Assembly: GCA_963784135.1 (NCBI GenBank)
Contig: CAWAQG010000003.1
Span: 186,001-250,000 of the forward strand
Direction: 5' to 3'
Origin: JADFXI01 sp963784135
Lineage (GTDB): Bacteria > Nitrospirota > Thermodesulfovibrionia > Thermodesulfovibrionales > Dissulfurispiraceae
DNA: 64,000 bases
Below the pieces are notes generated by a model. It was not told the DNA's origin. It worked only from the letters and a program-made list of their open reading frames with translations, and did not search any database. Positions 41,806 to 50,022 of this stretch are shown piece after piece (the stretch's first letter is position 1; the number at the start of each line of letters is the position of its first letter). The position numbers were made by a program, and so were the translations under genes.

Positions 41806-42555
41806 TTAAATTTTAGTCAATATTACCGGAATACTTTTCGTTATAGCAATAGTATGCTCAAAGTGAGCGGACAACCGGCCATCAGCAGTAACGGCAGTCC
41901 AGCCGTCGTCAAGTATGTTCACGTCTGCAGAACCGGCATTGACCATCGGCTCAATTGCCAAAGTCATCCCCTCTTTAAGTCTTGGCCCGCAACCGGCTTC
42001 ACCAAAGTTCGGGATTTGGGGGTCCTCATGCAAAGAGCGTCCAATTCCATGTCCGACAAATGCCCTCACAACAGAAAAACCGTTTGACTCCACATGCCGC
42101 TGAATGGAAGCCGAAATGTCCGAGACCCTGTTTCCCACAACAGCATTCCTTATGCCTGCATAAAGCGCCTCTTCGGTCACCGACATCAACTTCATTGCCT
42201 CAGCATCCACGGCGCCAACAGGAAAAGTCACAGCTCCGTCGCCGTAGAACCCTTCCAGGACAACACCTAAATCTATGCTTATTATATCTCCGCTTTTCAA
42301 TTTTGACATCCCGGAGGGTATCCCATGCACCACCTGGTCATTGACCGATGTGCATGTTGTTGCCGGATATCCCCTATATCCCTTAAAGGCCGGAATTGCC
42401 TTCCGCTTCTTTATCTGGTCCTTCACGTACGCCTCTATGTCGGCGGTCGTTATATCCGCCGCAATAAAGGACTTAAGGTTCTTCAGAATTTCTGCTACGA
42501 TACGGCACGCAGCTGCAATTTTTTCTATCTCTTTCTTGGACTTGACGATTATCAC
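41806..42555 (-). CDS. map: methionine aminopeptidase type I
   Basis: A 249-residue pita-bread metalloprotease. Metal ligands are seen in DIISIDLGVVLEGFYGDGAVTF (two Asp), GHGIGRSLHEDPQIPNF (His), and the two Glu in MTLAIEPMVN and SAHFEHTIAIT. It removes initiator Met in the cytoplasm. In most spc operons adk lies between secY and map; here secY is 12 nt upstream and adk is absent. Confidence 0.97.
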   Translation of the reverse strand: MIIVKSKKEIEKIAAACRIVAEILKNLKSFIAADITTADIEAYVKDQIKKRKAIPAFKGYRGYPATTCTSVNDQVVHGIPSGMSKLKSGDIISIDLGVVLEGFYGDGAVTFPVGAVDAEAMKLMSVTEEALYAGIRNAVVGNRVSDISASIQRHVESNGFSVVRAFVGHGIGRSLHEDPQIPNFGEAGCGPRLKEGMTLAIEPMVNAGSADVNILDDGWTAVTADGRLSAHFEHTIAITKSIPVILTKI

Positions 42556-42567
42556 AATGCAGTAATA

Positions 42568-43875
42568 TTAATCTCTTCTGCCTTTCAATTTTCCTCTCTG
42601 GAGAAAACCCTCGTAAGACCTTGTCACCAAATGGGATTCGATCTGTGAGACTGTGTCAAGAGCAACACCCACTGCTATCAGGAGTGATGTTCCGCCAAAG
42701 TAAAAAGGGACATTGAACCGCTTGATAAGCAGTTCCGGCATTACACACACTATGGCAAGATAAAGTGCCCCCACAAAAGTCAGACGCGTAAGTACCCGGT
42801 AGATGTATTCAGTTGTTTTCTGTCCCGGCCTGATACCGGGAATAAAGCCTCCATGCTTTTGCAGGTTTTCGGCAATATCGACGGGATTGAATATCACCGC
42901 TGTATAAAAATAACTGAAAAAGAAAATCATGCCGACATAGAGAAGGGTGTAAACAGGCGTGCCCGGGGCCAACTGCTTGGCAATTGCCTGCACCCATGGC
43001 ACCGCAATGAACCCCGCAACCGTTGCCGGGAACATAATAATCGATGAAGCAAAAATGGGGGGAATAACTCCGGCAGTGTTTACCTTTAAGGGAAGGTGCG
43101 TACTCTGACCGCCGAAAACTTTTCTGCCTACCACCCGCTTTGCATACTGCACAGGAATCTTCCGCTGCCCCCGCTCGATGAATATGATGCCGCCGATGAC
43201 CGCCACCATCAATATTACAAGTACCAAAACGAAAAATATCGACAGCTCACCCGCCCTCACCAGGCTGAAAGTGCTGAATACCGCGTTAGGAAACCGGGCA
43301 GCTATACCTGCAAAAATGATAAGGGAAATGCCATTTCCAATACCTCTCTCAGTTATCTGCTCTCCAAGCCACATAAGAAATGCCGTACCGGAGGTAAGTG
43401 TGATCATTGTCATAATCCTGAAGCTCCAGCCGGGGTTCTGAATAAATTGTCCTCCGGCCATTCCTTCCAGTCCGACAGCTATGCCGAAAGACTGTATGGC
43501 GCCGATAGCAACAGTGGAGTAGCGGGTATATTTTACAATCGTTTTCCTGCCGGACTCTCCTTCTTTTGCAAGTTTACCCAGGCTGGGGATGACCACTGTC
43601 AGGAGCTGAAAGATAATCGAAGCGCTGATATAAGGCATAATTCCCAGTGCAAAAATCGTGACCCTCGAAAGGGCGCCGCCTGAGAACATATCAAAAAAGC
43701 CCATCATCGCCCCGCCCTTTTCTGTAAGGAACTTGCTCAGCGACTCACTATTAATGCCGGGAGTGGGGATGTGCGCGCCGATCCTGTAAACCGCGAGCAG
43801 GCCGAGCGTAAAGAGCACCCTGTTTTTTAATTCGGCGATTTTAAAGATATTCTGGATGCTGGCGAATAAGCCCAA
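42568..43875 (-). CDS. secY: protein translocase subunit SecY
   Basis: A 435-residue channel subunit with ten transmembrane helices. Signatures include HIPTPGINSESL near helix 1, the plug-region GGALSRVTIFALGIMPYISASIIFQLL, GIGNGISLIIFAGI and the C-terminal LKGRRD. It forms SecYEG in the inner membrane. rplO precedes it by 2 nt, and map follows. Confidence 0.98.
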   Translation of the reverse strand: MGLFASIQNIFKIAELKNRVLFTLGLLAVYRIGAHIPTPGINSESLSKFLTEKGGAMMGFFDMFSGGALSRVTIFALGIMPYISASIIFQLLTVVIPSLGKLAKEGESGRKTIVKYTRYSTVAIGAIQSFGIAVGLEGMAGGQFIQNPGWSFRIMTMITLTSGTAFLMWLGEQITERGIGNGISLIIFAGIAARFPNAVFSTFSLVRAGELSIFFVLVLVILMVAVIGGIIFIERGQRKIPVQYAKRVVGRKVFGGQSTHLPLKVNTAGVIPPIFASSIIMFPATVAGFIAVPWVQAIAKQLAPGTPVYTLLYVGMIFFFSYFYTAVIFNPVDIAENLQKHGGFIPGIRPGQKTTEYIYRVLTRLTFVGALYLAIVCVMPELLIKRFNVPFYFGGTSLLIAVGVALDTVSQIESHLVTRSYEGFLQRGKLKGRRD

Positions 43876-43877
43876 CG

Positions 43878-44321
43878 TTATAATACCTCGGACTTTCCGC
43901 CGGCTGCAGTGATTTTAGATACCGCAGAAGCGCTGAACGCATGTGCCTTGATCATAACAGGCCTGGTTATGTCCCCGTCGCCGAGAACTTTAAGCCCGTC
44001 TTTCAATTCTCTTACGATCTTGCGTTTAATCAGGATTTCGGGCGTTACCGTGTCGATATCGACAAGCTTTGCGATATCGTCCAGGTTGACAATTGCATAT
44101 TCCTTCTTGAAGGGCCTATTCTTGAATCCCCTCTTGGGAAGCCTTCTCTGAAGCGGGGTCTGTCCACCTTCAAAGCCTGGTCCCTTATTGCCGCCGGAGC
44201 GGGCTTTCTGTCCTTTATGTCCCTTGGTAGCGGTCTTTCCGTGTCCGGAACCCATTCCCCTGCCTATTCTCTTGGGCTTTTTTTTGCTCCCCGGGGCCGG
44301 TGACAAATTCTCTATTTTCAT
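43878..44321 (-). CDS. rplO: 50S ribosomal protein L15
   Basis: A 147-residue L15: the glycine/arginine-rich start GSKKKPKRIGRGMGSGHGKTATKGHKGQKARSGG, GFEGGQTPLQRRLPKRGFKN, and the globular KAHAFSASAVSKITAAGG end. It follows rpsE by only 3 nt, the position where rpmD (L30) is usually found. Confidence 0.98.
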   Translation of the reverse strand: MKIENLSPAPGSKKKPKRIGRGMGSGHGKTATKGHKGQKARSGGNKGPGFEGGQTPLQRRLPKRGFKNRPFKKEYAIVNLDDIAKLVDIDTVTPEILIKRKIVRELKDGLKVLGDGDITRPVMIKAHAFSASAVSKITAAGGKSEVL

Positions 44322-44324
44322 TGC

Positions 44325-44864
44325 TTAACTTTTGACCTCCTGTTCGCTCTCTTCCTCTACAGCGACTTCCCCTTCGGCCTTGCCTCTCAGTTTATTAACA
44401 ACATCGGGATCCATTAAATGGCTGAGCCCATCCAGAGTCGCTCTGACCGTGTTGAAAGGGTTGTGGCCGCCAAGCGCTTTCGCAACAATATCGTGAATAC
44501 CGGAAACCTCAAAGACTGCGCGCACTGCGCCGCCTGCAATCAGGCCAGTCCCCTTCGGCGCCGGATTCATGACAACTGCATTGGAACCGTACTTGCCAAT
44601 AATCTTGTGGGTAATGGTGCCCTCTTTTAAGGCAAACCGCATAAGGCGTTTTTTAGCTTGTTCCACTGCCTTTCGTATTGCTTCAGGGACTTCAGAAGCC
44701 TTTCCCTTGCCGACACCGACGATGCCGTCTCCGCTGCCGACAACAACCAGGGCGCTGAAGGAAAATCTCCTTCCTCCCTTAACAACCTTGGCAACCCTGT
44801 TTATATAGACTACCTTGTCTTTTAAATTAAGCCCTTCAGCGTCGATCCTTTCGGTTTTCACCAT
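44325..44864 (-). CDS. rpsE: 30S ribosomal protein S5
   Basis: A 179-residue S5: dsRNA-binding LKDKVVYINRVAKVVKGGRRFSFSALVVVGSGDGIVGVGKGKA, then GTGLIAGGAVRAVFEVSGIHDIVAKALG. The tail (EGEVAVEEESEQEVKS) is an acidic extension beyond the usual 165 residues. Confidence 0.98.
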   Translation of the reverse strand: MVKTERIDAEGLNLKDKVVYINRVAKVVKGGRRFSFSALVVVGSGDGIVGVGKGKASEVPEAIRKAVEQAKKRLMRFALKEGTITHKIIGKYGSNAVVMNPAPKGTGLIAGGAVRAVFEVSGIHDIVAKALGGHNPFNTVRATLDGLSHLMDPDVVNKLRGKAEGEVAVEEESEQEVKS

Positions 44865-44870
44865 ACCTCC

Positions 44871-45230
44871 TTAAAATTCCAGCCCGCCTTCGCGTGCACC
44901 GTCAGCGAGGGCTTTCATACGACCATGATATTTATAACCACCGCGGTCAAATACAATCTTTTTAACTCCCAGCGGGACCGCCCGCGACGCTATCAGCAAA
45001 CCCACCCGTTTCGCCATCGCCGCGTTGCCCTTGTGTCCCCCCTCATTCCTCAACTCCTTATCGAGTGTAGAGGCTGTAATAATGGTATGGCCTTTCGTAT
45101 CGTCAATAATCTGCGCATATATATGGTTGAGGCTCTTGTAAATACAGAGTCTCGGCCGCTCAACGCTGCCGGATACTTTTTTTCTCAATCTTTTATGGCG
45201 CCTTAGCCTCGCCTCTTCCTTTACAATCAC
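44871..45230 (-). CDS. rplR: 50S ribosomal protein L18
   Basis: A 119-residue L18 that binds 5S rRNA. RLRRHKRLRKKVSGSVERPRLCIYKSLNHIYAQIIDDTKGHTI and VFDRGGYKYHGRMKALADGAREGGLEF are the conserved ends. It lies between rplF and rpsE. Confidence 0.98.
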   Translation of the reverse strand: MIVKEEARLRRHKRLRKKVSGSVERPRLCIYKSLNHIYAQIIDDTKGHTIITASTLDKELRNEGGHKGNAAMAKRVGLLIASRAVPLGVKKIVFDRGGYKYHGRMKALADGAREGGLEF

Positions 45231-45258
45231 AACATCCTCCTTAACGTCGGGCTATTGC

Positions 45259-45801
45259 CTACTTTTTCCCGGTCTTTCCAGCCTTCAATTTAATCCGTTC
45301 GCCTGCAAACCTGACTCCCTTGCCTTTATAGGCATCGGGCGACCTCAGCTCCTTTACATTGGCCGCAACCTGGCCAAGCAGTTGTTTATCCATTCCGCTT
45401 AATGTAATGGTCGTCTGCTTCTCATCAACGGCAGCTTTTATCCCCTCGGGAAGCTCATATTCGATTGGATGGGAATACCCCAATGTAAACGTAAGTTTGT
45501 TCCCCTTCACCTGGGACCGATAACCAATGCCGGTTATTTCCAGCACCCTCGTATACCCCTGCGAAACACCGTTTACCATGTTAGACACAAGGCTTCTGGA
45601 AAGACCGTGGAGCGACCTGTGCGACTTTGAATCACTGCCCCTTTCAATAATGATCTTGCCGTCAGCAACGGATATCTTTATGCCCTCGGGGAAGGTAAAC
45701 TTCAGTTCGCCCTTCGTCCCTTTAACTTTAATTACGTCCTGGTTTACTTCAACATTTATTCCCTGTGGAATAGTTATGGGCTTTTTACCAATTCGCGACA
45801 T
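45259..45801 (-). CDS. rplF: 50S ribosomal protein L6
   Basis: A 180-residue L6 with two tandem L6 folds: MSRIGKKPITIPQGINVEV at the start and the C-terminal LRSPDAYKGKGVRFAGERIKLKAGKTGKK. Position after rpsH is standard. Confidence 0.98.
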   Translation of the reverse strand: MSRIGKKPITIPQGINVEVNQDVIKVKGTKGELKFTFPEGIKISVADGKIIIERGSDSKSHRSLHGLSRSLVSNMVNGVSQGYTRVLEITGIGYRSQVKGNKLTFTLGYSHPIEYELPEGIKAAVDEKQTTITLSGMDKQLLGQVAANVKELRSPDAYKGKGVRFAGERIKLKAGKTGKK

Positions 45802-45823
45802 CTATCTCCCCTCCAGTGCATAC

Positions 45824-46219
45824 TTACCAAACATAACAGAGCACCTCTCCGCCAACACCTTCCCGGCGGCATGACTTATCGCTGAGAACACCCGCCGAGG
45901 TCGTAAGGATAGCAATCCCGACACCGTCCATGACCTTGGGGACCTCATCTTTGCCGGCATATACTCTCCTGCCGGGTTTACTGATCCTCTTGAGGCCGCT
46001 GATAACCGGACTATTGTCAGTTGTATATTTAAGGGTCACCCGCAGCATGCCCTGTTTTTTGTCCTTTATAATTTTATATGATTTTATAAAACCCTCTTCT
46101 TTTAAAATCTTTGCCAACTCCACCTTCATCCTTGAGGCCGGAATATCTACCTTCTCGGTCCTGATAAGGAGGGTGTTTCTCATTCTGGTCAGCATATCAG
46201 CAATCGGATCGGTCATCAT
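45824..46219 (-). CDS. rpsH: 30S ribosomal protein S8
   Basis: A 131-residue S8 from the ATG at 46219 (MMTDPIADMLTRMRNTLLIRTEKV); the frame is open to 46276, but the extra 19 residues overlap rpsN and have no family match. The C-terminal GVGIAILTTSAGVLSDKSCRREGVGGEVLCYVW is the rRNA-binding end. S8 represses the spc operon in E. coli. Confidence 0.97.
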   Translation of the reverse strand: MMTDPIADMLTRMRNTLLIRTEKVDIPASRMKVELAKILKEEGFIKSYKIIKDKKQGMLRVTLKYTTDNSPVISGLKRISKPGRRVYAGKDEVPKVMDGVGIAILTTSAGVLSDKSCRREGVGGEVLCYVW

Positions 46220-46229
46220 GTCTGCACCC

Positions 46230-46418
46230 CTACCAGCTCGACTTTGTGACCCCGGGAATGAACCCCCTGAGGGCAAGCGTCCTGAAGCAGATTCTGCAAA
46301 GCCCGAACTTCCTTAGGTAGCCTCTCGGTCTACCGCATGCCTTGCACCGGTTATAGGCACGCACCTTAAACTTGGGCGCCCTGTTGCTTTTCTCAATTAA
46401 ACATGTCTTTGCCACCAA
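46230..46418 (-). CDS. rpsN: 30S ribosomal protein S14, zinc type
   Basis: A 62-residue short S14 with the zinc-ribbon pairs CKAC and CRIC (YNRCKACGRPRGYLRKFGLCRICFRTLALRGFIPGVTKSSW). Short zinc S14 is common outside gamma-proteobacteria. It is between rplE and rpsH. Confidence 0.98.
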   Translation of the reverse strand: MVAKTCLIEKSNRAPKFKVRAYNRCKACGRPRGYLRKFGLCRICFRTLALRGFIPGVTKSSW

Positions 46419-46427
46419 ACTCCTCCT

Positions 46428-46970
46428 TTACTTTCTGAACGGGACACCCAAATGCCTGAGCAATGCCTTGCATTCGGTATCGTTTTTTGCGGAAGTGCAC
46501 ATGGTTATGTCAAGCCCATGCACCATCTCAACTTTATCATAATCGATCTCAGGGAATATGTACTGCTCCTTCAGGCCGAAAGAATAATTTCCCCTTCCGT
46601 CAAAGGATTTTGTAGACAGCCCCCTGAAATCCCTGATCCTCGGCAGAGCAACATTGATTAACCTGTCAAAAAATTCATACATCCGCTCGCCCCGCAGCGT
46701 CACCTTGCACCCGAGCGGAACGCCCTCCTTGAGCTTGAAGCCTGCGATGGCCTTCTTTGATTTCGTGATCAGCGGCTTCTGCCCGGTAATTGCAGCAAGC
46801 TCCTTTTCAGCCGCGTCGAGGAGTTTGATATTCTGAGTGGCTTCGCCAAGGGTAACATGGACAACAATCTTCTGCAGTTTCGGGACCTGCATAATATTTT
46901 TATATGAAAACTCCTTCATGATAACAGGTATCAATTCCGTTGCATATTTTTCCATCAGACGCGGCGCCAT
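46428..46970 (-). CDS. rplE: 50S ribosomal protein L5
   Basis: A 180-residue L5 from ATG 46970 (MAPRLMEKYATELIPVIMKEFSYKN); the frame extends 11 codons upstream into rplX without family support. The core carries LRGERMYEFFDRLINVALPRIRDFRG and the end LDITMCTSAKNDTECKALLRHLGVPFRK. It binds 5S rRNA. AAGGAGG lies in the rplX 3' end, 13 nt upstream. Confidence 0.96.
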   Translation of the reverse strand: MAPRLMEKYATELIPVIMKEFSYKNIMQVPKLQKIVVHVTLGEATQNIKLLDAAEKELAAITGQKPLITKSKKAIAGFKLKEGVPLGCKVTLRGERMYEFFDRLINVALPRIRDFRGLSTKSFDGRGNYSFGLKEQYIFPEIDYDKVEMVHGLDITMCTSAKNDTECKALLRHLGVPFRK

Positions 46971-46972
46971 GA

Positions 46973-47290
46973 CTAATCTAAGACCTCCTTGCACTTTTTG
47001 CACGTCCTGAGCTTCCTGCCGTCATCAAGGACCGTATTGCCTATCCTTGTCGGCTTGCTGCATTTCGGGCATAAAAACATTACATTTGATATATGAATGG
47101 GCCCTTCCTTCTCGATAATGCCGCCCTGGGAATATTTCTTATTGGGCTTGGTATGCCTTTTTACGATATTTACACCCTCAATCATTACCTTTTCCGCAGT
47201 CGGAGAGACCGAAAGCACTCTTCCCTTTTTACCTCTATTTTTTCCGGTCGTCACCAGGGCAATGTCGCCTTTTTTTATTCCTAACCCCAC
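46973..47290 (-). CDS. rplX: 50S ribosomal protein L24
   Basis: From the GTG at 47290, preceded by GAGGAGG at 5 nt, the protein has 105 residues: GLGIKKGDIALVTTGKNRGKKGRVLSVSPTAEKVMIEGVNIVKRHTKPNKK and a C-terminal zinc-ribbon-like CPKC ... CKKC. The longer frame to 47326 has no ribosome-binding site. Confidence 0.96.
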   Translation of the reverse strand: MGLGIKKGDIALVTTGKNRGKKGRVLSVSPTAEKVMIEGVNIVKRHTKPNKKYSQGGIIEKEGPIHISNVMFLCPKCSKPTRIGNTVLDDGRKLRTCKKCKEVLD

Positions 47291-47306
47291 TGTATCCTCC
47301 TCACTA

Positions 47307-47675
47307 TTACAGGACCTCGGGAGCAAGAGATATGATCTTCATAAATTCCTTCCATCTCAGCTCTCGCGCAACCGGTCCGAAAATTCTTGTTCCAACGGGT
47401 TCCATCTGTGGGTTTAAAAGCACTACCGCATTCTGGTCAAACCTGATGTATGAGCCGTCAGGACGTTTAGTTTCTTTTTTAGTCCTCACCACAACCGCCT
47501 TGGACACGGCGCCCTTTTTCACATTGCCTTCGGGAATAGCTTCTTTAACGCTCACCACTATGATATCTCCAAGCCGGGCATACCTTCTGTTGGACCCCCC
47601 AAGGACCCTTATGCACATGACTCTCTTGGCTCCCGAGTTGTCCGCAACCTCAAGGATGCTTAAATTTTGTATCAT
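47307..47675 (-). CDS. rplN: 50S ribosomal protein L14
   Basis: A 122-residue L14: MIQNLSILEVADNSGAKRVMCIRVLGGSNRRYARLGDIIVVSVKEA and the end GPVARELRWKEFMKIISLAPEVL. Follows rpsQ without a gap. Confidence 0.98.
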   Translation of the reverse strand: MIQNLSILEVADNSGAKRVMCIRVLGGSNRRYARLGDIIVVSVKEAIPEGNVKKGAVSKAVVVRTKKETKRPDGSYIRFDQNAVVLLNPQMEPVGTRIFGPVARELRWKEFMKIISLAPEVL

Positions 47676-47924
47676 TTACTTACCCTCGCCTTTCACGATT
47701 TTGATCACCTGCCACCGTTTATCTGCGCTCAGCGGCCTGCTTTCAACAATCTCGACCACATCGCCGGCTTTACATTTATTCTCCTCGTCGTGGGCTTTGA
47801 GCTTGGTGACCTTCTTGACAGTTTTCAGATAGACCGGGTGTTGAAACGTCCTGGTCACCGCTACCACAACCGTCTTGTCCATCTTATCGCTGACAACTTT
47901 ACCTGTGTATGTCTTCTTAGGCAT
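47676..47924 (-). CDS. rpsQ: 30S ribosomal protein S17
   Basis: An 82-residue OB-fold S17 (MPKKTYTGKVVSDKMDKTVVVAVTRTFQHPVYLKTVKKVTKLKAHDEENKCKAGDVVEIVESRPLSADKRWQVIKI). Its start lies 8 nt inside the end of rpmC. Confidence 0.98.
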   Translation of the reverse strand: MPKKTYTGKVVSDKMDKTVVVAVTRTFQHPVYLKTVKKVTKLKAHDEENKCKAGDVVEIVESRPLSADKRWQVIKIVKGEGK

Positions 47925-48141
47925 TTTTGGCGCCTCCTTTGCCGGTCTCTGCGTGGGGCCCCTTTTCCGTAATGACCGTCAGTACTTTCGCTATGTCCTT
48001 GCGCACTGCGTGTACTCTGCTGTTGCTCTGCAGCTCTCCCTTGGACAGCTGAAACTTGAGGTTGAACAGTTCCTTCCGCAAGTCCAGCTCTTTCTGCCTC
48101 AACTCCTCTATTGATAACGCCCTTACTTCAGAAGGCTTCAT
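47917..48141 (-). CDS. rpmC: 50S ribosomal protein L29
   Basis: A 74-residue helical hairpin (MKPSEVRALSIEELRQKELDLRKELFNLKFQLSKGELQSNSRVHAVRKDIAKVLTVI). It overlaps the rplP stop by 4 nt (ATGA) and the rpsQ start by 8 nt. Confidence 0.97.
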   Translation of the reverse strand: MKPSEVRALSIEELRQKELDLRKELFNLKFQLSKGELQSNSRVHAVRKDIAKVLTVITEKGPHAETGKGGAKNA

Positions 48142-48557
48142 AACACTGCCACCTCTCTCGATACAAATTTCGTAGCAATAGACAGTTTCTTCGATGCAAG
48201 CTTGAATGCCTCTTTTGCTATATCTTCGGAAACGCCTGAAACCTCATACAGTATTCTTCCGGGACTAACAACCGCAACCCAATACTCCGGATTGCCCTTG
48301 CCCTTACCCATTCTTGTTTCGGCAGGCTTCTTGGTTATCGGCTTATCGGGGAAAATCCTTATCCACACCTTGCACCCTTTCTTGGCATGCCGCGTTATGG
48401 CAACCCTGGCGGCCTCTATCTGGCGGCTCGTTATCCAGCCCGGCTCCATCGCCTTCATAGCGAACTCACCGAAGCTGACGTCGGAGCCACGGTATGCCTT
48501 GCCGTTCATATTGCCTTTCATCGTTTTTCTAAATTTAACTTTTTTTGGTGCCAGCAT
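48138..48557 (-). CDS. rplP: 50S ribosomal protein L16
   Basis: A 139-residue L16: MLAPKKVKFRKTMKGNMNGKAYRGSDVSFGEFAMKAMEPGWITSRQIEAARVAITRHAKKGCKVWIRIFPDKP and RMGKGKGNPEYWVAVVSPGRILYE. It lies near the A-site tRNA elbow. Confidence 0.98.
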   Translation of the reverse strand: MLAPKKVKFRKTMKGNMNGKAYRGSDVSFGEFAMKAMEPGWITSRQIEAARVAITRHAKKGCKVWIRIFPDKPITKKPAETRMGKGKGNPEYWVAVVSPGRILYEVSGVSEDIAKEAFKLASKKLSIATKFVSREVAVL

Positions 48558-48572
48558 ATGTTACTCTCCTGA

Positions 48573-49226
48573 TTATTCGCTTAGTAGGGCGGCCACAGGC
48601 GGTTCAGCAAGTATATCGCCATGGTAAAGCCATACCTTTATACCAATTGCGCCGAATGTCGTCCGGGCCTCCGCAAATCCGTAATCTATATTTGCCCTGA
48701 AGGTGCTGAGAGGCACCCTGCCTTCTCTATACCACTCCGTTCTGGCAATTTCAGCCCCGGCCAGCCTCCCCGAGCATTGGACCTTGATCCCCAGCGCGCC
48801 GAACCTGACAGCTGAGGCCACCGCCCGCTTGAGCGCCCTTCTGAATGCGACCCTCTTTTCCAACTGCAGCGCTATATTCTCCGACACAAGCTGCGCATCC
48901 ACTTCCGGCTTCCTGATCTCTTTTATATCAATTGCAACCTGTTTTTTTGTTGCATCTTCCAGTTCTTTCTTCAGCTTTTCAACTTCAGCGCCCTTTTTGC
49001 CGATAATAATGCCCGGCCTGGCGGTATGTATTATGACCTTCAGCTTTTGTCCCGGCCGCTCTATCTCTATTCTTGAGACACCTGCATGGAAGAGTTTCTT
49101 CTTTATTGACTTGCGCACCTCTATATCTTCCAGGAGCTGATGCTGGTATCCCTTTTTGAGAAACCACCTTGATTCCCAAGTCCGTATAATGCCCAGTCTA
49201 TTACCTATAGGATTCGTCTTCTGGCC
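48573..49226 (-). CDS. rpsC: 30S ribosomal protein S3
   Basis: A 217-residue S3. I place the start at TTG 49226 (LGQKTNPIGNRLGIIRTWES), with GGGGGTG five nt upstream; the ATG at 49250 has no ribosome-binding site and no homologous extension. The KH domain reads IHTARPGIIIGKKGAEVEKLKKELE and the C-terminal domain GRLAGAEIARTEWYREGRVPLSTFRANIDYG. Confidence 0.96.
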   Translation of the reverse strand, partial: GQKTNPIGNRLGIIRTWESRWFLKKGYQHQLLEDIEVRKSIKKKLFHAGVSRIEIERPGQKLKVIIHTARPGIIIGKKGAEVEKLKKELEDATKKQVAIDIKEIRKPEVDAQLVSENIALQLEKRVAFRRALKRAVASAVRFGALGIKVQCSGRLAGAEIARTEWYREGRVPLSTFRANIDYGFAEARTTFGAIGIKVWLYHGDILAEPPVAALLSE

Positions 49227-49265
49227 CAACTCAGCACCCCCAGTCCACATTACAATACTTCATTT

Positions 49266-49607
49266 CTATTCCTCCGAAAGAATAATGGTTATATGACAAG
49301 ATCTCTTCTTAATGACGTTGGCTCTTCCCATAGATCTCGGCTCCATCCGTTTCATAAAGGGACCATTATCTACAAAAACCGTCTTAACTTTCAATTTATC
49401 GATGTCTACCTGAGTATTTTTCTGTTCTGCGTTTGCCATTGCAGATTTCAGAAGCTTTTCAACAGAGCGTGCCCCTCTGTATGGCATAAACCTGAGTGAC
49501 AGCAGCGCATCGGCTGCCCTTTTGCCCCTTATAAGGTCCACTACCCTTCTGGCTTTCCTCGGGGTCATTTTCGCATGTCGTAATATCGCTTTCGATAGCA
49601 TAATCAA
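49266..49607 (-). CDS. rplV: 50S ribosomal protein L22
   Basis: A 113-residue L22: LSKAILRHAKMTPRKARRVVDLIRGKRAADALLSLRFMPYRGARSVEKLLKSAMANAEQ and the tunnel loop PRSMGRANVIKKRSCHITIILSEE. Abuts rpsS. Confidence 0.98.
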   Translation of the reverse strand: MIMLSKAILRHAKMTPRKARRVVDLIRGKRAADALLSLRFMPYRGARSVEKLLKSAMANAEQKNTQVDIDKLKVKTVFVDNGPFMKRMEPRSMGRANVIKKRSCHITIILSEE

Positions 49608-49892
49608 TTACCCTTTCGCCGCAGTCTTTGCTGCTGAGCCCGAATGCCCTTTAAAGGTCCTTGTCGGCGAAAATTCGCCGAGTTTATGTCCCACCATGTT
49701 CTCGGTGACATAAACCGGGATAAATTTTTTACCGTTATGAACAGCAAAGGTCATCCCTATAAATTCAGGCACAATAGTAGAACGCCTTGACCATGTCTTA
49801 ATCATCCTCTTTTCACCGGCGCCTGTCATCAGCAACACTTTTTTCAACAGTTTGGGCTCAACGAATGGCCCTTTTTTTAAGGATCGTGGCAC
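49608..49892 (-). CDS. rpsS: 30S ribosomal protein S19
   Basis: A 94-residue S19: MPRSLKKGPFVEPKLLKKVL, IKTWSRRSTIVPEFIGMTFAVHNGKKFIPVYVTENMVGHKLGEFSPTRTFKGH. A class B hairpin of about 110 bp separates it from rplB. Confidence 0.98.
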   Translation of the reverse strand: MPRSLKKGPFVEPKLLKKVLLMTGAGEKRMIKTWSRRSTIVPEFIGMTFAVHNGKKFIPVYVTENMVGHKLGEFSPTRTFKGHSGSAAKTAAKG

Positions 49893-49909
49893 GTAATCCC
49901 TCCTAAAAT

Positions 49910-50010
49910 CCAGGCTATAGGCTATTGGCGATAGGCAATAGGCGAAAGAAATAACACACTGTCATTTTCCCTTTTAATCCATTGCCCATAGCCTATAGCC
50001 CATTACCTCT
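49910..50010. repeat. low-complexity hairpin, class B, inside the S10 operon
   Basis: AGGCTATAGGCTATTGGCGA-type words on the left face CCATTGCCCATAGCCTATAG-type words on the right. It fills the only large gap between S10-operon genes and must be transcribed. Confidence 0.7.
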
Positions 50011-50022
50011 TGCCTGTTTTGT

